Shown here in pieces: positions 6,734 to 11,925 of a stretch of DNA of 11,925 nucleotides. Both the position numbers and the translations under genes were made by a program. The stretch is from contig DAOUTY010000031.1 in assembly GCA_030668425.1 (NCBI GenBank), forward strand, positions 1 through 11,925, read 5' to 3'. Positions within the stretch are counted from its first letter, which is position 1. Each line of letters opens with the position of its first letter. The DNA comes from Chloroflexota bacterium (GTDB lineage Bacteria; Chloroflexota; Dehalococcoidia; SZUA-161). The notes under the pieces are model-generated. The model was given only the letters and a program-made list of their open reading frames with translations. It was not told the DNA's origin and did not search any database.

Positions 6734-7290
6734 AAGCCATTCTCCCTGTTTTTAACCTCGTCGTAAGCCGCAACGAGCGCCTTCCAGTTACTCTCCGCCG
6801 CCTTCCCCGAAAAGCGAGTGTAGATTGCCTTCTCAATCGCCTCCATAGTTAGCTCCCCGGTAGCAGCAATGAAGGCGCCAATGAGAGCAGTGTTGACACG
6901 ATCGGCACGGCCCATGATCTCCTTAGCAATCCGCGCCGCCGGCGTCGTCAATACCCTGGCCTGGGTCTTAAGGCCAAGCTCAGAAGGCTTTCTTGTACTG
7001 TTGATCACAGCGAGTCCATCGGGCTTTAATCCCGCGACTACATCGAATCCCCTGAGCAAGCTGGGGTCCTGCACCAGCACATAGTCCGGCTTGTAAATCT
7101 GGCTGCGCACGCGAATCGGAGCGTCACCGATGCGGACAAATGCATTCATTGGAGCCCCCATACGTGCCGCCCCAAAAGTCGGGAACGACAAAGCGTACTT
7201 GCCATCCTCGAATGCTGCGTTGGCCAGGATCGTAGCAGTCGTGATCGCACCTTGTCCCGCTCTTGCATGAACGCGAATCTCTTTCATCAT
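6730..7290 (-). CDS. porG: Pyruvate:ferredoxin oxidoreductase, gamma subunit
   Basis: The protein of about 186 residues is the gamma domain of the oxidoreductase, which contributes to CoA handling and subunit assembly. It starts with the family pattern KEIRVHARAGQGAITTATILA and continues with FPTFGAARMGAPMNAFVRI (about 36-54) and DYVLVQDPSLL. The first motif is usually GRGGQG and here reads ARAGQG. Three in-frame ATGs (7299, 7290, 7287) and a TTG (7305) could start the frame. I chose 7290 because GGAG lies nine bases upstream and the mature family begins at about this point, but 7287 is equally close to the family start. It is the first por gene, beginning about 50 bp after the leuS stop, and its TGA overlaps porD as ATGA. 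The gene order gamma-delta-alpha-beta is the common one for this enzyme. Confidence 0.93.
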   Translation of the reverse strand: MMKEIRVHARAGQGAITTATILANAAFEDGKYALSFPTFGAARMGAPMNAFVRIGDAPIRVRSQIYKPDYVLVQDPSLLRGFDVVAGLKPDGLAVINSTRKPSELGLKTQARVLTTPAARIAKEIMGRADRVNTALIGAFIAATGELTMEAIEKAIYTRFSGKAAESNWKALVAAYDEVKNRENGL

Positions 7291-7338
7291 AGGACCCATC
7301 TCCAAGTTTATTGCAGGACCGGGAGTGATTACTACGCT

Positions 7339-9795
7339 CTACTTATTCACCACCACGTTCACCAATCGCCCCGGCACATAGATGATATCCTTGATCTCCT
7401 TGCCATCGATGTGCGCTCGCACCCGCTCGCTCCCCAGTGCCAGCTCACGAGCTTCAGACTCCGTGATAGAAACGGGAACGGCCACCCGGTCACGAAGCTT
7501 GCCATTTACCTGGATCACAAGGGTAACTTGTTCCTCTACAACCAAATCCTCATCCCACGAGGGGAAGGATTGATTATGGACGCTGTAGGTGTGACCTGCC
7601 CGTTCCCATAGCTCCTCCGCCATGTGAGGAGCAGTAGGAGCAATGAGAAGAAGCAAAGTATCGAGCGCCTCCCGCCAGGTGTCTCGACCAACCGAGTGCC
7701 CTTCCTTTACCTTGGTCAGATAGTTGGTAAACTCCATGAGAGCAGCCAGCATGGTGTTAAAACGGAACTTCTCCAGGTCTTGGGTAACCCTTTTTACCGT
7801 CTTATGAGTCTGATGGCGAAGTTCGCTCTCCGCTGTCTGGTCCATCTGGGGCAAACCCCCGCCCCCCTGCTCATCCAGAACCAGATTCCAAACGCGATTG
7901 AGCCAGCGCCATATACCACTTATGCCACTGTCATCCCAACCGCCACCCTGATCCCAGGGGCCAAGGAACATGAGATAGCCACGCACCGTATCCGCACCCA
8001 ACTTCGCTACATACTCGTCGGGGTTTACCACATTACCCCGCGACTTGCTCATTTTCTGCCGCTCCATCACAATGGTTCCCTGATTAAAAAAACGAGTAAA
8101 GGGCTCGTCGAAATTCACCAGCCCCAAGTCCCGAATCGCCTTATTGAAAAAGCGAGAGTAGAGCAGGTGCATGGTAGCATGCTCCGCCCCTCCGGTATAC
8201 TGATCCACAGGCATCCAGTAGGCCAGCTTCTCAGGATCAAAGGGGCCTTTGTCATATCCAGGACTGGCATAGCGCAAGAAATACCAGTTGGAGCACATAA
8301 AGGTGTCCATGGTGTCTATCTCACGCCGGGCGGGACCGCCGCATTGGGGACACGTGGTGTTTACAAATGATTCGCAGTACTTAAGCGGTGATTCGCCGGT
8401 AGGCTTAAACTCGGCATCCTTAGGAAGCAACACGGGCAAGTCGCTCTCCGGTACCGGAACTGTGCCGCATTTGGAGCAATAGATGATGGGAATCGGTGCC
8501 CCCCAATACCTCTGGCGGGATATAAGCCAGTCGCGAATCCGATAGCTTACAGTTCGCCTGCCAATGCCTTCAGCCTCCATGAAATCAGCAACGGCTTCTT
8601 TCCCCTGTTCGCTGGGCATACCATCGAACCGCCCGGAGTTAACCATGATGCCCGGTTCAACGTAGGCCTCTTTCAACGCCTCCCCCGACCACCCCTCAGG
8701 AGAGATAACAACTCTTATGGGCAAACCGAAATCCTGAACAAACTCAAAGTCACGCTGATCGTGAGCGGGCACCCCCATCACCGCCCCGGTGCCATAGCTA
8801 ACAAGTACATAGTCAGCAATCCAGATCGGCACCTTCTCTCCGTTCAGCCTGTTGACAGCGTAGGCACCAATGAAAACCCCGGTCTTTTCCTTCTCCGCCG
8901 ACAGCCTTTCGACCTCCGTCTGACCAAGTGCCCTTTCAATATAGCCCTGTACTTCCTCCTTGCACTCAGGCTTAGTTAGCTTAGCTACCAGGGGATGCTC
9001 TGGCGCAAGGACAAGGAAAGTGACCCCGCAGGTGGTATCGGGACGGGTGGTGAACACTCTGATCTCTTTCTCCTCCACACCCTCATCCTCGATTCCGAAA
9101 GAGATCTCCACGCCGACGCTCTTGCCGATCCAGTTGCGCTGCATCACCTTCACGCGTTCCGGCCACTCCACTCCCGGGTACTCAAGCAGCTCATCAGCAT
9201 ACTTTGTAATCCTGAAAAACCACTGCTCCAGGTCCCGTCTGACTACAGGGGTATGACAACGCTCACAAAGGCCTTCGCCTATAACCTGCTCATTGGCCAG
9301 TACCGTCTGGCACTGAGAGCACCAATTGGCTGGAGCCTTGCCCCGGTAGGCCAGCCCCGCCTGATAGAACTTGAGGAAGAACCACTGCGTCCACTTGTAG
9401 TAGTCGGGGGTGCATGTAATCACTTCCCGGCTCCAGTCATACATAGCGCCCATTGTCTTCAACTGGCGGCGCATGTTTTCAACATTCTGCATCGTCCATG
9501 TGTAGGGATGGACGCCTTCCCTGATAGCAGCGTTCTCCGCGGGAAGGCCGAAAGCATCGAAACCTATAGGATGGAGCACGTTATAGCCCTGCATCCGCTT
9601 AAAGCGGGCCTGGACATCCGAGGGAGCCATAGCATACCAGTGCCCGATGTGGAGGTCTCCCGAGGTGTAGGGAAACATGGTGAGCGCGTACCACTTGGTG
9701 CGCTCTGAGGTCTCATGCACCTGATAAAGACGATCGGCTTCCCATCTAGCCTGCCATTTCTGTTCGATCTCTTGGTGGCTATACTTGGGGATCAT
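7339..9795 (-). CDS. leuS: Leucyl-tRNA synthetase, bacterial type
   Basis: This 818-residue class I aminoacyl-tRNA synthetase charges tRNA-Leu in the cytosol. The HIGH motif is at 49-52 within FPYTSGDLHIGHWYAM and KMSKS is at 581-585. A zinc-binding insert uses CSQC (159-162) and CERC (177-180), and a second set of cysteines (CSKC at 440-443, CPQC at 482-485) is present. The CP1 editing domain is intact, with the threonine-rich FTTRPDTTCG (248-257) and GVPAHDQRDFEF (341-352), whose aspartates form the editing pocket. The C-terminus holds an anticodon-binding helical region and ends with a small VTLVIQVNGKLRDRV-type domain. The length matches bacterial LeuRS. The ATG start MIPKYSHQEIEQKW fits the family and only a weak AGGCAGAG precedes it. 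No T-box leader was found upstream. The por genes follow within about 50 bp and are probably read from the same transcript. Confidence 0.97.
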   Translation of the reverse strand: MIPKYSHQEIEQKWQARWEADRLYQVHETSERTKWYALTMFPYTSGDLHIGHWYAMAPSDVQARFKRMQGYNVLHPIGFDAFGLPAENAAIREGVHPYTWTMQNVENMRRQLKTMGAMYDWSREVITCTPDYYKWTQWFFLKFYQAGLAYRGKAPANWCSQCQTVLANEQVIGEGLCERCHTPVVRRDLEQWFFRITKYADELLEYPGVEWPERVKVMQRNWIGKSVGVEISFGIEDEGVEEKEIRVFTTRPDTTCGVTFLVLAPEHPLVAKLTKPECKEEVQGYIERALGQTEVERLSAEKEKTGVFIGAYAVNRLNGEKVPIWIADYVLVSYGTGAVMGVPAHDQRDFEFVQDFGLPIRVVISPEGWSGEALKEAYVEPGIMVNSGRFDGMPSEQGKEAVADFMEAEGIGRRTVSYRIRDWLISRQRYWGAPIPIIYCSKCGTVPVPESDLPVLLPKDAEFKPTGESPLKYCESFVNTTCPQCGGPARREIDTMDTFMCSNWYFLRYASPGYDKGPFDPEKLAYWMPVDQYTGGAEHATMHLLYSRFFNKAIRDLGLVNFDEPFTRFFNQGTIVMERQKMSKSRGNVVNPDEYVAKLGADTVRGYLMFLGPWDQGGGWDDSGISGIWRWLNRVWNLVLDEQGGGGLPQMDQTAESELRHQTHKTVKRVTQDLEKFRFNTMLAALMEFTNYLTKVKEGHSVGRDTWREALDTLLLLIAPTAPHMAEELWERAGHTYSVHNQSFPSWDEDLVVEEQVTLVIQVNGKLRDRVAVPVSITESEARELALGSERVRAHIDGKEIKDIIYVPGRLVNVVVNK

Positions 9796-9816
9796 AACTC
9801 TGCCTATCCAGTAACG

Positions 9817-9845
9817 ATGATAACATAAAAGCCCCTAGCTTGCTA
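9817..9845 (-). promoter_or_regulatory. Candidate promoter for leuS-porGDAB
   Basis: On the minus strand TATCAT (9817-9822, five of six -10 bases) follows TAGCAA (9840-9845, a weak -35) with a 17-base spacer. Transcription would begin near 9810, giving a leader of about 15 bases that still contains AGGCAGAG. The rest of the 241-bp gap up to the transporter stop codon shows no gene, no terminator with a T-run, and no T-box. Confidence 0.33.
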
Positions 9846-10036
9846 CTGCTACCATGAGGATATCATGCGAAAACGAATCCAATGAAGAGCATATCCGGGA
9901 TTTCAAAAGGAGTGCTTGAAGCTGTTTAGCTGACAGTTCGGGAGGATCTGGAGGCAATTACCCCAAGAAACTGGAGCTTCCGTCGCAGGAGGCCCATCAG
10001 ACACGAGTCTAGGCTCGATACACTTTCACTGCCGCC

Positions 10037-11320
10037 CTAGTGGTACTCCCCAATTTTCGGTCGATAATTCCAGAGCATCAGCATCAGCACACCTGCTGCC
10101 AAGGCACCTGCCATCCACAGGTAGAAGGCGGTATCCCACCCGTGGTTCTCGACTAGGTAGCCCGAAACCACACCTGTCAGGGCAGCGCCCATATAGCCCA
10201 TGCCGTCGATGAAGCCGGCTGCTGAGGCAGCGGCTTTTCTGGAGCCAAAGTCCATGGGACATGCGGTGACCATGGCAACGTGAGGTCCGTAGGTAAAGAA
10301 GCCGATAGCCATCAGCACTAGTAGTCCCACGGCCCAATGTGCCCCTGTCGTCTGGATAAATACCCAGGTGAAGAAACCCAGGAAAAAGAGCATGATAGCG
10401 GCAGCGGGTGCCCTGCGTTCCTTGAAAACATTGTCCGATAGCCAACCGGCAAGGAGAGTTCCGGCTATGCCTGCGACCGGCATAAGCCCGGTCTTGAAGG
10501 CTGCTTTCGATATGGTTGCGCCCTCTTCTTCGAACAAGTATGTAGGTGCCCAGTCCATGAACCCGTATCTGACGATATTCAGGAAAAACAGGCCGAAGGC
10601 CACCATCCAAATGGGGCGACTCGTCAATACCGTGCGCAGAGTGTGTGAGAAACCGAGGTGATGGTCGCGGCAAGCCTCGTCTCTCTCCACGCCTTGCTCT
10701 TCCTCCTCAATGCTGGGCAGGCCTACAACCTCGGGGGCATTACGGCCTCTGATATACCAGTGAATGCCGGCGATGACAAGAAGGATTGTCGGCAGCCAGA
10801 AGACCCACCTCAAGCCCACGTAGTCGGCCATCAGGCCGGCCAAGATGAGGGAGACGGCAGCTCCGACCTGATAGCTGGAGCCCATTACCGAACTGATTTT
10901 GCCTCTCACCTTGCGCGGGAACCAGTTGGCCACTGTCTTGACGCTAGGGGACCATCCCATAGACTGGACGTACCCATTTAGAGCCCAGATCACTATCATG
11001 GCCGTTAGAACGGAGGAAAAACCGAAGAGCAGGTTGAATACTGCGCTCAGTATCAACCCCGTGGCAATCATGATCCTGCCGCCGAACTTGTCTCCCAGTT
11101 GTCCGTTTACGAATTGCCCGACGCCGTAGGCAAAGAACAGGGCAGTAGTCACGCCTCCCAGCGCGGTCTTCGTGAGTCCGTACTCATCCTGAAGCAACGG
11201 GATGGCTACGCCCATGTTGACCCGTCCCACATAGAACATGGCGTAGCTTATCCAGAGCGATATCAGGATTCGCTTTCGCCAATAGCGCTGCAGTTGTTCT
11301 GTTGACTCTGGGGACTTCAT
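10037..11320 (-). CDS. MFS transporter of the organophosphate:phosphate antiporter (OPA/GlpT-like) family
   Basis: The 427-residue inner-membrane protein has twelve predicted membrane segments in two six-helix bundles. They are separated by a charged loop with SIEEEEQGVERDE near 203-214. Family signatures are YVGRVNMGVA at 30-39, GYVQSMGWSPSVKTVANWF at 116-134 and NIVRYGFMDWAPTYL at 248-262. The last one closely resembles the GlpT stretch carrying its second phosphate-binding arginine. Arg33 and Arg251 correspond in position to the two GlpT/UhpT substrate arginines, so the substrate should contain a phosphate or phosphonate group. Its identity cannot be read from the sequence. The ATG is preceded by AAGG eight bases upstream. 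The nucleotidyltransferase gene ends 23 bp upstream on the same strand, so one transcript is likely. The function is inferred from family motifs only. Confidence 0.9.
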   Translation of the reverse strand: MKSPESTEQLQRYWRKRILISLWISYAMFYVGRVNMGVAIPLLQDEYGLTKTALGGVTTALFFAYGVGQFVNGQLGDKFGGRIMIATGLILSAVFNLLFGFSSVLTAMIVIWALNGYVQSMGWSPSVKTVANWFPRKVRGKISSVMGSSYQVGAAVSLILAGLMADYVGLRWVFWLPTILLVIAGIHWYIRGRNAPEVVGLPSIEEEEQGVERDEACRDHHLGFSHTLRTVLTSRPIWMVAFGLFFLNIVRYGFMDWAPTYLFEEEGATISKAAFKTGLMPVAGIAGTLLAGWLSDNVFKERRAPAAAIMLFFLGFFTWVFIQTTGAHWAVGLLVLMAIGFFTYGPHVAMVTACPMDFGSRKAAASAAGFIDGMGYMGAALTGVVSGYLVENHGWDTAFYLWMAGALAAGVLMLMLWNYRPKIGEYH

Positions 11321-11343
11321 TCTGCAGACCTTATCCTTTGCAT

Positions 11344-11925
11344 CTATGTGCCAAACATGCCACGGGCTCGTTCCAGGTCTTGGGGAGTATCGATTTCCAC
11401 CCAGCCACCCTCGATGTCAACGCTCTGCACCAGCAACCCGTCGTCCACAAGCTCCTGGAGCATGTCCGTCATATATGCCTTATCCAATGAGGCTGCATTC
11501 TGAAAGGGACTCGCACAATGGTCTTCCGATACCCGACGATAGGCTGCCTTCATAGTCTCAGCCCCTGATTTGGTGAACTTGGCAAGACCGATAAACTCTC
11601 CATGAGCCTCTTCGGGCTTGACAACTTCTTTGCCTATCTTTACCACCTTACCGTTTTCAACCTTAACCAGCTCAGCCTCGGAGATCGGGTGCTGGTCACG
11701 CCCTTTGTAAGTTTGAATCCAGTTGACGTCCACTATCAGAGCGACATCCGCCTCGCTGCCGATGAGTCTTGCCACAATCTCCCTGCTGTACAATATATCC
11801 GAATAGGAAAAGATGAAGTCGTCATTCATTTCATCCTCGGCATAGAAAAGTGACCTGAGGATATTGTTTTTTCTGAAATCCGGGTTGTGACAATAGGTTA
11901 TATCAGGGTAGTTAATCAGGTGGCC
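11344..11925 (-). CDS. LicC/PntC-like nucleotidyltransferase, C-terminal 193 residues; gene cut by right window edge
   Basis: The frame is open from the right edge to a TAG at 11344, giving 193 visible residues. An internal ATG at 11829 is not the start, because homologous sequence continues upstream of it (YCHNPDFRKNNILRSLFYA). The family pattern is an NTP-transferase fold with NNILRSL, a metal-binding aspartate in FSYSDILY (Asp43 of the visible part), DVNW (66-69), GRDQHPISEAELV, HGEFIGLAKF and the C-terminal GGWVEIDTPQDLERA. This combination matches phosphocholine cytidylyltransferase-like enzymes such as LicC and the phosphonate cytidylyltransferase PntC. These transfer CMP from CTP to a phospho- or phosphono-alcohol or amine. 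The N-terminal nucleotide-binding loop (GxGxR type) and about 50-60 residues are missing, or the protein is a longer fusion. The neighbouring transporter is consistent with a phosphate- or phosphonate-containing substrate. Confidence 0.87.
   Translation of the reverse strand, partial: GHLINYPDITYCHNPDFRKNNILRSLFYAEDEMNDDFIFSYSDILYSREIVARLIGSEADVALIVDVNWIQTYKGRDQHPISEAELVKVENGKVVKIGKEVVKPEEAHGEFIGLAKFTKSGAETMKAAYRRVSEDHCASPFQNAASLDKAYMTDMLQELVDDGLLVQSVDIEGGWVEIDTPQDLERARGMFGT

Noticed and set aside
7624..9708. Long plus-strand open frames (for example 7624-8370 and 8995-9708)
   Set aside because: They lie entirely antisense to leuS, whose motifs are unmistakable. Their translations show no domain pattern, and they are explained by the codon composition of leuS.
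9995..10025. Small inverted repeat CGAG...CTCG downstream of the transporter gene
   Set aside because: The stem is only four base pairs and no T-run follows, so it is not supported as a terminator.
9796..10036. Possible T-box riboswitch in front of leuS
   Set aside because: No TGGNACC-type T-box sequence, specifier stem or terminator hairpin with a T-run could be found on the minus strand of this gap.
10026..10673. Minus-strand open frame of 215 codons overlapping the transporter
   Set aside because: It is in another frame of the same strand as the transporter gene. Its translation is rich in Arg, His and Gly with no family pattern, unlike the clear OPA-type protein in the chosen frame.

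Overview
This is an ordinary but compact bacterial chromosome segment, most likely from a strict anaerobe. The key evidence is a complete four-subunit pyruvate:ferredoxin oxidoreductase next to a bacterial-type leucyl-tRNA synthetase. Together with a DUF1015 protein and a DRG-like (TGS-type) GTPase, the protein flavour reminds me of Chloroflexota, class Dehalococcoidia. That placement is recalled resemblance, not a search result. All genes but one lie on the minus strand. I see no tRNA, rRNA, CRISPR array, insertion sequence or phage gene.

Layout from left to right. Positions 1-1075 hold the start of a DRG-like GTPase gene (cut by the window edge), preceded by a gene for an unrecognised, charged, helix-rich protein. 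The two are probably cotranscribed from a promoter near 1047-1075. Positions 1161-2495 hold the only plus-strand gene, a DUF1015 protein, transcribed divergently. Positions 2581-4260 hold a SAM-dependent methyltransferase and a TatD-family metal hydrolase. Positions 4293-4327 form a perfect 11-bp hairpin plus T-run that looks like the terminator of the oxidoreductase operon. Positions 4380-9795 read, in transcription order, leuS, porG, porD, porA, porB, with a 33-bp gap after leuS and then overlapping por genes. Positions 10037-11925 hold an organophosphate:phosphate antiporter-family transporter and, just upstream of it, the 3' part of a LicC/PntC-like nucleotidyltransferase gene that runs off the right edge.

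How they work together. PorGDAB interconverts pyruvate plus CoA with acetyl-CoA plus CO2 using ferredoxin, and its tight overlaps suggest equal-ratio translation. LeuRS shares the transcript without an obvious functional link. The transporter and nucleotidyltransferase plausibly form a module that moves a phosphorylated or phosphonate compound and activates one as a CMP derivative. The DRG-like GTPase and its unknown neighbour could be functional partners. I did not find a clearly new system. The two pairs just named are the best places to look.
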